Shown in pieces: positions 1-8,381 of a DNA stretch of 64,000 nt (its first letter is position 1; every line of letters begins with the position of its first letter). The translations under genes and the position numbers were made by a program. The notes under the pieces were generated by a model. It saw only the letters and a program-made list of their open reading frames with translations. It was not told the DNA's origin and made no database searches. This DNA is from Lacimicrobium alkaliphilum (lineage in GTDB: Bacteria > Pseudomonadota > Gammaproteobacteria > Enterobacterales > Alteromonadaceae): the NCBI RefSeq assembly GCF_001466725.1, contig NZ_CP013650.1, positions 186,001 through 250,000 of the forward strand, read 5' to 3'.

Positions 1-2
1 AA

Positions 3-608
3 GCCGCGTTGCAGGAAGAAGCGGGCCTGCCGGTAAATGACAAGGTGCCGTTGGTGGGCATGTTATGTCGCCTGACTGAGCAAAAGGGCTTTGGTTATTT
101 ATTGCCGGTACTCAGCCAGTTACTTCAGCATAATGTGCAGCTGCTGGTAATCGGCACCGGCGACCCGGTGATCAGTGATGTACTCGAGTTTAATGCCTCA
201 CAGCACCCGGATAAGCTGGTGTTTCGTAATGATTTCAGTACCCGCATTGCCCATTTACTGGAGGCGGGTTGTGATTTCTTTCTTATGCCCTCGTTATTCG
301 AACCCTGTGGGCTGAATCAGATGTACAGTCTGGCCTATGGCACTATTCCTATAGTGCGCGCTGTAGGAGGCCTGCGGGACACGGTGCTGGATCTGCAGAT
401 GTTGCCGGATCAGGCTACCGGCTTTATGTTCGAAGCCCCCGACAGTTCGGCGCTGTTAAACTGTGTACGCCGTGCCTTGTTGTTTTATCACGAGTATCCG
501 CAAGAGTTTATAGCCATGCAGAAACGGGCCATGCGCCATCGTTTTACCTGGTATGACGCGGCACTGAATTATCAGGCGTTGTACCAGCACTGCTTACCTA
601 TGGATTAG
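3..608 (+). CDS. glgA: Glycogen synthase, C-terminal part (cut by window edge)
   Basis: This is the C-terminal glycosyltransferase (GT5/GT-B) domain of glycogen synthase, which transfers glucose from ADP-glucose to glycogen in the cytoplasm. The open frame runs in from the left edge, so the true start lies outside the window. The conserved block FEPCGLNQMYSLAYGTIP, followed by VGGLRDTV, forms the nucleotide-sugar binding part of the family, and CRLTEQKG near the left edge is also typical. The stop at 606-608 overlaps the end of the convergent DUF3293 gene by 15 bases. Nothing looks damaged in the visible part. Confidence 0.93.
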   Translation, partial: AALQEEAGLPVNDKVPLVGMLCRLTEQKGFGYLLPVLSQLLQHNVQLLVIGTGDPVISDVLEFNASQHPDKLVFRNDFSTRIAHLLEAGCDFFLMPSLFEPCGLNQMYSLAYGTIPIVRAVGGLRDTVLDLQMLPDQATGFMFEAPDSSALLNCVRRALLFYHEYPQEFIAMQKRAMRHRFTWYDAALNYQALYQHCLPMD

Positions 609-1019
609 TCGTTCGGCGAAATGCCCCAAAGAGCGTGTTGGCATGCCTTGCAGCAGGCAGGGGCAAAGGTAAAGTTCATCATTCTCAATCCAGAAAAAGG
701 CATTCTGTTTAAACTCTCCGGCCAGGCTCATGGCCTGATCCTGTGTACAGGATACCAGCAGGCTGGGCTCCCGGTGCCTCAGATCCGGGCTGCAGCCAGA
801 GAGTCTGATATATGGCAGGCTGAGCCGGTGAAGATGGTTGCTTAGCTTGTCGTTAAGTGCCGCGTTCTCGTTATCACTGAGTACTTTTCCGCGCGGGTTG
901 CAGGCTGTCACAATGCCAGCCTGCGGCCAGTCAGGCAGCGGCTGCTCAGGCAGAAAAACCGTTTCACTGTAATGCTGCCAAAGCTGCCGGATCGCACAAG
1001 AATCTGTATTTTCAGTCAT
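594..1019 (-). CDS. DUF3293 domain protein
   Basis: This is a 141-residue protein of the DUF3293 family, recognised from the opening LWQHYSETVF, the middle ACNPRG segment and the closing LLQGMPTRSLGHFAERL. The function is unknown. The frame can be extended to a TTG at 1049, but the ATG at 1019 fits the family start better, because members begin shortly before the LWxxY motif. Neither start has a strong ribosome binding site. The gene converges on glgA and overlaps its last 15 bases. It has no signal peptide or membrane segment, so it is probably cytoplasmic. Confidence 0.75.
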   Translation of the reverse strand: MTENTDSCAIRQLWQHYSETVFLPEQPLPDWPQAGIVTACNPRGKVLSDNENAALNDKLSNHLHRLSLPYIRLSGCSPDLRHREPSLLVSCTQDQAMSLAGEFKQNAFFWIENDELYLCPCLLQGMPTRSLGHFAERLIHR

Positions 1020-1109
1020 TTGAACGGTAAAAATTGTTAATTTCGGCAAGATTGTATCAATATGGTGATAAGCTTATCGATAACCTGGTGCAAGAATTAA
1101 AGCCTGACC

Positions 1110-2756
1110 ATGCCAGAACATAAACGCACATTGTCTATCAAGAACCTGTTTATCTGGGTTGTGATGTCTATTACAACCATTGTGCTGATCCTGGCATCCA
1201 CTATCTCCCTGTACATGCAGATTACCAATGCAAAAGAGGAAATGCAGGGTGAAGTGGTGACTTTCGCCAAGATCATCAGCCACAACGCCGCCAGTGGCAT
1301 CGTCTTTAATGACAATGTTACCGAAGAGAAAAGCCTGGAAGCGCTCGCCGCGGCTACGGTTATCAATAATGTTCACCTGTATAAACTCAACCCGGCCAAC
1401 GAACCTGAATTTTTTGCCAGTTACAATAAAACCGGTCAGGCGCCGGTGCGGGCAATGTTTGACCGCGTACAGGAATTGTCAGAGCCCAGATTCGGCTCAG
1501 ATGGACTGGAACTGATTACGCCAATCAGGCTGGATGGTAATCACGTCGGTTATGTTTATGTGAGGGCGTCGACGGAGCCGCTTAATCAACTGACACTGAA
1601 TACCGTAATGATCACCCTTTCAGTGCTGTTGCTGGCTCTGGTTCTGAGCTTTTTACTGACGCTGAGGTTACAGAAAATCATTACCCGTCCTATTGAGGAC
1701 CTGGTGTATCTGGTACAGCAGATTTCCAGTCAGAAAGATTATTCTAATCGCGCTAATGCATCCAGTTTGCGGGAACTGGATATTCTGGCGGAGGCCTTCA
1801 ATGGCATGCTGGAGAAAATTCAGCAGCATATCCAGCGCCAGGAGGAGGCCGAAGAAGAGCACCGCCGTCTGAATCTGAGCCTGGAGGAGAAGGTCAGTCA
1901 GCGCACCACTGCCCTTAAAGAGGCCAATAAGGAGCTGATTCAGACCCTCGAGAAGTTGCATCAGTTCCAGCGCCAGATCGTGCAAAATGAAAAAATGGCA
2001 TCCCTGGGTGATATGGTGGCGGGAGTGGCCCATGAGGTTAATACGCCTATAGGCCTTGGGGTTACGGCTTCGACTATGATGCTAGACAGGCTTAACCAAC
2101 TGCAACTGGATTTTAAGAACAAAACCTTAAAAGCCAGTGCACTGGCAAGGTTCCTGAATGAAGGGGAAGAGAACCTCAATATTATTTACCGCAACCTTAA
2201 CCGTGCGGCTGAGCTGATCTCCAGCTTTAAACAGGTGGCCGTAGATCAAAGCAGTGAGAATACCAGGGTCTTCAGCTTCACTCAGTTGATGGATGAGATC
2301 CTGATGTCACTGCGGCCGAGATTGAAGAAGGTCAACCATGAGATCAATATAGATTGTGATCCGGATTTGGTGATTGAGAGCAAGGCCGGACCGATAAATC
2401 AGGTCATCATTAACCTGATTATGAACTCTCTGATTCACGGTTTTGAATTTATCGATAAAGGCCGCATCGACATTATCGTCAGGATGCAGGGCAACGACAG
2501 ATTACATATCGACTATAAAGACAACGGCAAGGGTATCCCTGAGCACTTGTGCAAGCGCATTTTTGATCCCTTTGTTACCACCAAACGCGGTCAGGGTGGC
2601 AGTGGTCTGGGTATGCATCTGGCTTTTAATCTGGTCACTCAGGCACTGGACGGCTCGATCACGGTCAGCAGTGAGGAAGGTCATGGTGTGGCTTTCGAAA
2701 TACTCTTTCCGGTGAGAAAGGTCGAAAGTCAGGCAGCTCAGGTAAGGAACCGGTGA
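1110..2756 (+). CDS. Membrane sensor histidine kinase (HAMP, HisKA, HATPase)
   Basis: This is a 548-residue sensor kinase. Membrane segments lie at about residues 12-34 and 163-185, enclosing a periplasmic domain of about 125 residues that resembles CHASE8-type sensors. A HAMP linker and a long coiled coil (about 235-290) follow. The phospho-acceptor is His308 in AGVAHEVNTP. An N box lies near 431-444, a G1 box (DNGKGIP) near 471, and a G2 box (GGSGLGM) near 497. There is no receiver domain. The stop overlaps the start of the YfiR-family gene by one base (TGATG), so the two are co-translated. YfiR-type periplasmic proteins usually modulate a partner with this kind of sensor domain. The cognate regulator is unknown; arcA lies downstream but is normally served by ArcB. 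Confidence 0.88.
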   Translation: MPEHKRTLSIKNLFIWVVMSITTIVLILASTISLYMQITNAKEEMQGEVVTFAKIISHNAASGIVFNDNVTEEKSLEALAAATVINNVHLYKLNPANEPEFFASYNKTGQAPVRAMFDRVQELSEPRFGSDGLELITPIRLDGNHVGYVYVRASTEPLNQLTLNTVMITLSVLLLALVLSFLLTLRLQKIITRPIEDLVYLVQQISSQKDYSNRANASSLRELDILAEAFNGMLEKIQQHIQRQEEAEEEHRRLNLSLEEKVSQRTTALKEANKELIQTLEKLHQFQRQIVQNEKMASLGDMVAGVAHEVNTPIGLGVTASTMMLDRLNQLQLDFKNKTLKASALARFLNEGEENLNIIYRNLNRAAELISSFKQVAVDQSSENTRVFSFTQLMDEILMSLRPRLKKVNHEINIDCDPDLVIESKAGPINQVIINLIMNSLIHGFEFIDKGRIDIIVRMQGNDRLHIDYKDNGKGIPEHLCKRIFDPFVTTKRGQGGSGLGMHLAFNLVTQALDGSITVSSEEGHGVAFEILFPVRKVESQAAQVRNR

Positions 2757-3295
2757 TGCTGATAATGGCAAGTTGCAAGCGCCTTTTATTGGCCGCAGTG
2801 TTGTTTACCTCTTTGTCAGCTACTGCCATAGGTTTTACCTCAGAGCAGCTAAGGGCGCCATTTTTACTGCATATTGCCGGTTTTACGCAATTTTCCGGGC
2901 CGTTGCCTGCGGCCTCGACTCTGCAGTTCTGTTTTCTTGAAGGAGAAGATTTTCCTCATGCACAGATATTTCGACAGGCACCGGACAAGACGGTGCAGGG
3001 CCGGGACGTTAATCTGCTGACCCTGAGTGATATCAGTGAAATACCCGATGACCAGCGCTGTCATCTGTTGTTTATCGGTGAAGAGCGGGAGAGTGAAGAG
3101 GTATTTGAATTATTGAACGAGTTAAATCAGAACACCATTTCCGTTGGTGAAAGCCTGAACTTTATTGAGCAGGGTGGCATGATGGCAATATTGCCTTTGC
3201 AGTCAAAGATGAAAATATTTTTTAATCGAGACGCGTACCAGAAGACCCAGTTGAAATTCAGTTCGGCGCTGTTAAAGCGAGTGAACTTTCGATAA
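2756..3295 (+). CDS. YfiR-family (DUF4154) periplasmic protein
   Basis: This is a 179-residue exported protein with an N-terminal signal peptide (hydrophobic stretch at about residues 8-22). The C-terminal block ISVGESLNFIEQGGMMAIL is the hallmark of the YfiR/DUF4154 family. In Pseudomonas, YfiR is a periplasmic repressor of a membrane diguanylate cyclase. Here the co-transcribed partner is a histidine kinase, so by inference this protein tunes that kinase. The ATG at 2756 is chosen over the overlapping GTG at 2753 because AAGGA lies eight bases upstream. It overlaps the kinase stop by one base. Confidence 0.85.
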   Translation: MLIMASCKRLLLAAVLFTSLSATAIGFTSEQLRAPFLLHIAGFTQFSGPLPAASTLQFCFLEGEDFPHAQIFRQAPDKTVQGRDVNLLTLSDISEIPDDQRCHLLFIGEERESEEVFELLNELNQNTISVGESLNFIEQGGMMAILPLQSKMKIFFNRDAYQKTQLKFSSALLKRVNFR

Positions 3296-3405
3296 CAAAA
3301 GCCGTCCTAAGGGACGCGAGTTTCTGGTAAACTAAAGGGCTAGAGGCCCAGTGCCAGTGATAACATTAAATGCCGACAGGTATAACAAAGCGTGGAATTG
3401 ACAAG

Positions 3406-4113
3406 ATGCAGACTCCAAACATTCTTATAGTCGAAGATGAGGTAGTGACCAGAACAACCCTGACCAGCCTGTTCGAGGCTGAGGGCTATCAGGTGTATGA
3501 AGCTGAGAACGGTGAAGAAATGCATGACATCTTCGCTAATCACAGCATCAACCTGGTGATCATGGATATTAACCTGCCCGGCAAGAATGGCCTGATCCTG
3601 GCCAGGGAAGTACGAGATCGCAAGAATGTGGGATTGATCTTCCTGACCGGACGCGACAACGATGTTGATCGTATTCTGGGGCTGGAAATCGGCGCCGATG
3701 ACTATCTGACCAAGCCTTTTAACCCCAGAGAACTGACCATCAGAGCCCGTAACCTGTTGTCACGCACGCTCAACAGCAGTGAAGATGATGATCTGCCGAA
3801 TAAGGTCAGCTTCAATGGCTGGGTGCTCGACAGCGACAGTCGCAGTCTGATTTCCCCTTCTGGTAAAGAGTTCCGCCTGCCGCGCAGTGAATTCCGTGCC
3901 ATGCACCTGTTTCTGCGTCACCCCGGTAAAATCCTTACCCGTGAACAGTTGATTATGGAAATGACCGGTCGTGAACTGCGCCCCAACGACAGAACCGTGG
4001 ATGTGACCATTCGTCGCATTCGTAAGCATTTTGAGTCTGAGCCCAGTGCCGAGGAACTGATCGTCACCATCCATGGTGAAGGTTATCGTTTCTGTGGCGA
4101 AGTGGATGGGTGA
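3406..4113 (+). CDS. arcA: ArcA, redox response regulator
   Basis: This is a 235-residue OmpR-class response regulator that matches ArcA along its length. It has the start [12 protein letters not shown], phospho-acceptor Asp54 in [12 protein letters not shown], the Lys in [11 protein letters not shown], and a C-terminal winged helix with the typical [14 protein letters not shown] and HGEGYRFCG endings. ArcA controls respiratory and central metabolic genes in response to redox state through the kinase ArcB. The ATG at 3406 is chosen over one 36 bases upstream because it gives the conserved ArcA N-terminus. arcB is not in the window. Confidence 0.96.
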   Translation: MQTPNILIVEDEVVTRTTLTSLFEAEGYQVYEAENGEEMHDIFANHSINLVIMDINLPGKNGLILAREVRDRKNVGLIFLTGRDNDVDRILGLEIGADDYLTKPFNPRELTIRARNLLSRTLNSSEDDDLPNKVSFNGWVLDSDSRSLISPSGKEFRLPRSEFRAMHLFLRHPGKILTREQLIMEMTGRELRPNDRTVDVTIRRIRKHFESEPSAEELIVTIHGEGYRFCGEVDG

Positions 4114-4119
4114 TTTTTT

Positions 4120-4182
4120 GTGAGGTGTGAGGAGTCAGGGGAGAGGTGATATCCTCCTCACTCTTTTCTCCTCTCACCTCAC
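4120..4182. terminator. Inverted repeat between convergent arcA and pmbA
   Basis: Arms at 4120-4134 (GTGAGGTGTGAGGAG) and 4168-4182 (CTCCTCTCACCTCAC) pair at 14 of 15 positions. An alternative inner pairing, GTGAGGAG at 4127-4134 with CTCCTCAC at 4154-4161, is also possible. It lies just after the arcA stop and before the pmbA stop, where a bidirectional transcription stop is expected. A T run (TTTTTT) precedes the left arm, which suits termination of the minus-strand message poorly, so termination is inference. Confidence 0.45.
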
Positions 4183-4190
4183 CAGATATC

Positions 4191-5522
4191 CTACTCCCCT
4201 GCTATCTGCATTCCATCCACTAATACCGAGCCACATTGCACTGCGCCACGTGTTTCGGTATCGGTACCGATGGCTCGGATATTCATCAGCATCTGAGCCA
4301 GGTTGCCGGCAATGGTCACTTCATGCACCGGATACTGAATTTCACCGTTCTCTACCCAGAAACCGGCGGCGCCACGTGAATAATCACCGTTGACGATGTT
4401 TACGCCCTGCCCCATGAGTTCGGTCACCAACAGGCCGGTACCCATCTGCTTAAGAAGCTGGTCAAAGTCCTGGCCACTGTTACTGATCAGCCAGTTATGT
4501 ATGCCACCGGCATGACCATTGGTGGTCATATTCAGCTTTCTGCCAGAGTAGCTGGTGAGCAGATAGTGTTGTAAGACGCCCTGCTCGACGATGTCCATAT
4601 CCCGGGTTGCGACACCTTCATGATCAAAAGGCGAACTCGCCAGGCCTTTTAGCAGATGAGGGCGTTCCTTAATCGTTATCCAGTCAGGCATTACCTGATG
4701 GTTTAACTTATCCAGTAAAAAAGAAGATTTACGGTACAGGCTGCCGCCACTGATAGCAGACACAAAATGGCCAAATAAGCCGGAGGCGATTTCATGATGG
4801 AAGATCACCGGCACCTTTGCCGTTTTTGCCTTGCGGCCGCCCAGTCTGGAAAGGGTGACGCGAGCAGCTTCCAGGCCAACCTTTTGGGGTGTATCAAGTT
4901 TATCAGGCTCACGACTGAGGCTGTAGGCGTAGTCCCGCTGCATGTCGTCGCCCTGTTTGCCGATCAGTACACAACTGAGGCTGTATCTGCTGCTGGGATA
5001 ACCGGCATTAATACCATGACTGTTGCCATAAACTTTGACGCCGAGATTGGCGTTATAGGCAGCACCATCGGAATTAACGATGCGGTTGTCTGATTCAAAA
5101 GCCGCCTTTTCTGCTTCGATGGCGAATCGGATACCGGCCTCGGCATCCAGCTCCTGGGGGTGATATAGATCTAAATCGGGAATATCACGGGCGATAAGGG
5201 CCTCATCAGCCAGTCCGGAAAACGGATCTTCGCTGGTGTAGCGGGCGATCTCAATGGCTTTTTCTACCGTCATTTTCAGTGCCTGTGGGCTCAGATCTGC
5301 CGTTGAAGCACTGCCCTTGCGCCGGCCCACATAAACGCTGATGCCCAGACCACCGTCATTGGTAAACTCCAGCGTTTCGATCTGCTGCATTCTCGAAGAC
5401 ACAGAAATGCCCTGAATTTTGCTCATGCTCGCTTCAGCCTGAGTGGCACCGAGTTTTTTCGCCAGTTTCAGGGTGTCTTCTACTATGTTTTGAATATCTG
5501 TCAGTGTCTGTTCTGGATTCAT
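4191..5522 (-). CDS. pmbA: PmbA (TldE), TldD partner
   Basis: This is a 443-residue PmbA/TldE-family protein. With TldD it forms a cytoplasmic complex that degrades unfolded or modified peptides; in E. coli it matures microcin B17 and removes CcdA. PmbA lacks the zinc HExxxH motif that TldD carries, and none is seen here. Family features include EASMSKIQGISVSSR near the start, GVKVYGNSHG, and the C-terminal NGDYSRGAAGFWVENGE and RGAVQCGSVLVDGM. A start at 5579 would add 19 residues, but the ATG at 5522 gives the usual length and N-terminus. tldD lies 0.6 kb away on the same strand, with darP between them on the other strand. Confidence 0.93.
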   Translation of the reverse strand: MNPEQTLTDIQNIVEDTLKLAKKLGATQAEASMSKIQGISVSSRMQQIETLEFTNDGGLGISVYVGRRKGSASTADLSPQALKMTVEKAIEIARYTSEDPFSGLADEALIARDIPDLDLYHPQELDAEAGIRFAIEAEKAAFESDNRIVNSDGAAYNANLGVKVYGNSHGINAGYPSSRYSLSCVLIGKQGDDMQRDYAYSLSREPDKLDTPQKVGLEAARVTLSRLGGRKAKTAKVPVIFHHEIASGLFGHFVSAISGGSLYRKSSFLLDKLNHQVMPDWITIKERPHLLKGLASSPFDHEGVATRDMDIVEQGVLQHYLLTSYSGRKLNMTTNGHAGGIHNWLISNSGQDFDQLLKQMGTGLLVTELMGQGVNIVNGDYSRGAAGFWVENGEIQYPVHEVTIAGNLAQMLMNIRAIGTDTETRGAVQCGSVLVDGMQIAGE

Positions 5523-5592
5523 ATTCTGGAACTGCTGCCTTAGTGTTACAATCGCTCGTATCTCGGCACAGTGTAACATTAAAGATTAAACG

Positions 5593-6102
5593 ATGACTGA
5601 AATGTGGCAAGACGAAGAGGATTTTGAACCCAAGAGTAAGACCCAGCTCAAGAATGAGATGCATGAATTGCAGCAACTGGGTGTGAAACTGGTGGATCTG
5701 GGGCAGGGGGCGCTGGATAAAATCCCTATGCCAGCGGATCTCAGGGAAGCGGTTATGCTGGCCCGACGCATCAACCGTAAAAAGGAAGGTTTCCGTCGCC
5801 AGTTGCAGTTAATCGGTAAACTGATGCGCAATACCGATGTGCAGCCTATTCGCGAGGCGCTGGATATACTGGAGAACAAGCACCAGCAACTGGTAAAACA
5901 ACACCATCATCTTGAGCAGCTAAGGGACGATATTATCGCTCAGGGAGACGATGTGATTAATCAGGTGGTTGAAGAACACCCTGTGCTGGAGCGGCAGAAA
6001 CTCAGGCAGCTCAGTCGCCAGGCAAACAAAGAAAAGGCGGCCAACAAGCCGCCAAAATCATCCCGTGAGTTGTTCCAGTATCTTAAAGGTGAACTGGAAT
6101 AA
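5593..6102 (+). CDS. darP: DarP (YjgA), 50S ribosome maturation protein
   Basis: This is a 169-residue helical protein of the YjgA/DarP family, which acts late in 50S subunit maturation. The family signature KSKTQLKNEMHELQQLGVKLVDL lies near the N-terminus, IPMPADLREAV in the middle, and the ending SRELFQYLKGEL closes the protein. It is divergent from pmbA with about 70 bases between starts, an arrangement common in gammaproteobacteria. The 3' end lies 13 bases from the convergent tldD stop. No clear ribosome binding site is visible. Confidence 0.92.
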   Translation: MTEMWQDEEDFEPKSKTQLKNEMHELQQLGVKLVDLGQGALDKIPMPADLREAVMLARRINRKKEGFRRQLQLIGKLMRNTDVQPIREALDILENKHQQLVKQHHHLEQLRDDIIAQGDDVINQVVEEHPVLERQKLRQLSRQANKEKAANKPPKSSRELFQYLKGELE

Positions 6103-6115
6103 GCTGGGGCTGGTA

Positions 6116-7564
6116 TCAGGCAGTCCCGCCAACGGTAAGCTGATCCACTCTCAGAGTGGGTTGGCCGACGCCCACAGGTACGCTCTGGCCATCTTTTCCG
6201 CATACACCCACACCTTTATCCAGCGCCATATCATTGCCAATCATGGACACCTGACGCATGACTTCAGGGCCGTTACCGATCAGGGTGGCCCCTTTGACCG
6301 GGGTGGTGATTTTGCCCTTTTCTATCAGATAGGCTTCTGAGGTGGAAAACACGAATTTACCTGAGGTGATGTCCACCTGGCCACCGCCGAAGTTCGGCGC
6401 ATACAGCCCTTTATCTATACTGGCGATAATTTCTTCGGGCTGATAGTTTCCGGCCAGCATATAGGTGTTGGTCATACGGGGCATGGGTAAATGGGCATAG
6501 GATTCACGTCGGCCATTGCCTGTGGCGGCCACGCCCATCAGCCGGGCATTGAGTTTGTCCTGCATATAGCCCTTTAATACACCATCTTCGATCAGTACAT
6601 TGGCCCGGGTTGGTGTGCCCTCGTCATCCATATTCAGCGAGCCGCGTCTTTGGCTCAGGGTGCCGTCATCCACCACGGTAACGCCTTTGGCCGCCACCTG
6701 TTCGCCAATACGGCCGCTGAACGCCGAGCTGCCCTTGCGGTTAAAATCGCCCTCCAGGCCATGGCCAACGGCTTCGTGTAACAGCACGCCAGGCCAGCCA
6801 TTACCCAAAACCACTGGCATGGTACCGGCAGGAGCATCGATGGCCTGCATATTGACTCTGGCCATATGCAGGGCTTCATCGGCCAGTTGCTGATATCTGG
6901 GCTGACCCTTTTCCAGTTCCAGCAACCAGCTGTATCCGTAACGGCCACCCATTCCAGCGCTGCCCCGTTCACGGCGGCCATCTTTTTCCATCAGCACAGA
7001 ACAGTTGAGTCTGACCAATGGCCGGACATCGGTACTGTATGTGCCATCGGTGGAGGCCACCAGAATCTCTTCATAGACACCGGTGAGGCTGACAATAACC
7101 TGGCTGATATCCGGCTCCAGCTGGCGAACATGTTGATCCAGGTTACGCAGCAGTGTCACTTTATCCTGCTCACTCAAATCGGTTAAGGGATTAAAGGCCT
7201 GATATAAAGACTGGCTTTTAGGGTTCTGCCCATGAAAAGCGGCAACCTGATGTTGGCCGCCGGCACGGGCAATACTGCGGGTAGCTTTACAGGCCTGAAA
7301 AAGGGCCTCTCTGGAGATTTCATCTGAATAGGCAAAGCCGGTTTTTTCACCGCTGACGGCACGTACGCCGACACCGCGCTCTATGTTATAGCTGCCATCT
7401 TTAATAATGCCGTCTTCCAGCACCCAGCTCTCGTGATGGCTGGACTGAAAATACAGGTCGGCGAAGTCATTGTCGTGGGCATAGATAACCCCAAGAGCCT
7501 GCTGTAAGTCCTGCGCCTGCAGATCTGAGGCATGGAGTAAATTTTGTTCAACCTGTTGATTCAA
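6116..7564 (-). CDS. tldD: TldD, zinc metalloprotease subunit
   Basis: This is a 482-residue TldD protein, the catalytic half of the TldD/PmbA peptide-degrading complex. The zinc motif HEAVGH is followed by [50 protein letters not shown] near the N-terminus is diagnostic. A longer frame exists upstream, but it is the out-of-frame tail of the amidase gene. The likely start is TTG at 7564, because AGGAG lies eight bases before it and the resulting N-terminus and length match the family. The start lies inside the amidase gene (17-base overlap), which suggests translational coupling. It ends the mreB-to-tldD gene string. Confidence 0.94.
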   Translation of the reverse strand: MNQQVEQNLLHASDLQAQDLQQALGVIYAHDNDFADLYFQSSHHESWVLEDGIIKDGSYNIERGVGVRAVSGEKTGFAYSDEISREALFQACKATRSIARAGGQHQVAAFHGQNPKSQSLYQAFNPLTDLSEQDKVTLLRNLDQHVRQLEPDISQVIVSLTGVYEEILVASTDGTYSTDVRPLVRLNCSVLMEKDGRRERGSAGMGGRYGYSWLLELEKGQPRYQQLADEALHMARVNMQAIDAPAGTMPVVLGNGWPGVLLHEAVGHGLEGDFNRKGSSAFSGRIGEQVAAKGVTVVDDGTLSQRRGSLNMDDEGTPTRANVLIEDGVLKGYMQDKLNARLMGVAATGNGRRESYAHLPMPRMTNTYMLAGNYQPEEIIASIDKGLYAPNFGGGQVDITSGKFVFSTSEAYLIEKGKITTPVKGATLIGNGPEVMRQVSMIGNDMALDKGVGVCGKDGQSVPVGVGQPTLRVDQLTVGGTA

Positions 7565-8381
7565 TCGAATAGCTCCTGAATTGGTTGTGTTGGCTGACGG
7601 GCATATTGCGGCGGATTTTCTGCAGTTCTTCGTTATCCGGACTGGCCTGAACAATCCCTGCACCATGGCGAATCATATTCAGCACTTTGCCCCAGGGTGA
7701 CAGAATGACCGAGTGGCCATAAGTCTGGCGGCCATTGGCATGTTCTCCGCCCTGATTGGCGGCTACCAGATAACATTGTTTTTCAATGGCTCTGGCCTGC
7801 AACAGTGGCATCCAGTGGGCCTGGCCGGTTACCTGAGTAAATGCAGAGGGCAGCGCCAGTACATCCACCTGCTCCATTGCCTGAAACAGCCCCGGAAAAC
7901 GCAGATCATAACATACTGCCAGACCAAGACGTCCAAAGGGACTGTCGACCACCACTACCTTGTTGCCAGCCTGGGTTGTGGCCGATTCTTTGTAGCTGCG
8001 TGTATTGTCTTCTACCTGTACATCAAACAAATGGATCTTCTGATATTCAGCTACCTGCTTTCCCTGCGGATCAAATAACAGACAGGAGGCCGTAAATTTG
8101 TTGTTGTCGGTTTGCGATTGCAGGGGCATGGTGCCGGCTACCAGCCAGATTCCATACTTTCTGGCCAAATCCGACAGGGCTGACTGAATCGGCCCCTGCC
8201 CCGGCGGTTCGGCCAGTTCCAGTTGTTTTTTATCACTGCCGCCAAAACAGGCGAAGCATTCTGGCAGCACCACCAGTGTCGGCTCATTCACCTGCAGATT
8301 AGCAAGTTGCTTGTCCACCTGCTGCAGATTCTGCTGCGGGTCTGGTGTTGAAATCATCTGTAAGGCAATCAGGTTAGCCAT
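7548..8381 (-). CDS. Nitrilase-family amidase (Nit-type, probably deaminated glutathione amidase)
   Basis: This is a 277-residue carbon-nitrogen hydrolase with the full catalytic triad: Glu41 (VVLPECF), Lys115 (YQKIHLFD) and Cys157 ([12 protein letters not shown]). The motif [15 protein letters not shown] after the Lys is typical of the Nit1/YbeM branch, whose members repair deaminated glutathione; that substrate is inferred. The ATG at 8381 has GAGGAGG upstream. The gene overlaps the yhdP end by 8 bases and the tldD start by 17. This gene occupies the same place between yhdP and tldD in many gammaproteobacteria. Confidence 0.92.
   Translation of the reverse strand: MANLIALQMISTPDPQQNLQQVDKQLANLQVNEPTLVVLPECFACFGGSDKKQLELAEPPGQGPIQSALSDLARKYGIWLVAGTMPLQSQTDNNKFTASCLLFDPQGKQVAEYQKIHLFDVQVEDNTRSYKESATTQAGNKVVVVDSPFGRLGLAVCYDLRFPGLFQAMEQVDVLALPSAFTQVTGQAHWMPLLQARAIEKQCYLVAANQGGEHANGRQTYGHSVILSPWGKVLNMIRHGAGIVQASPDNEELQKIRRNMPVSQHNQFRSYSIESTG

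Noticed and set aside
3370..3405. ArcA start 12 codons upstream
   Set aside because: The added residues are not found in ArcA proteins; the ATG at 3406 gives [12 protein letters not shown].
7565..7666. TldD N-terminal extension of 34 residues
   Set aside because: These codons are the amidase gene in another frame; TTG 7564 has a good ribosome site and gives the family N-terminus.
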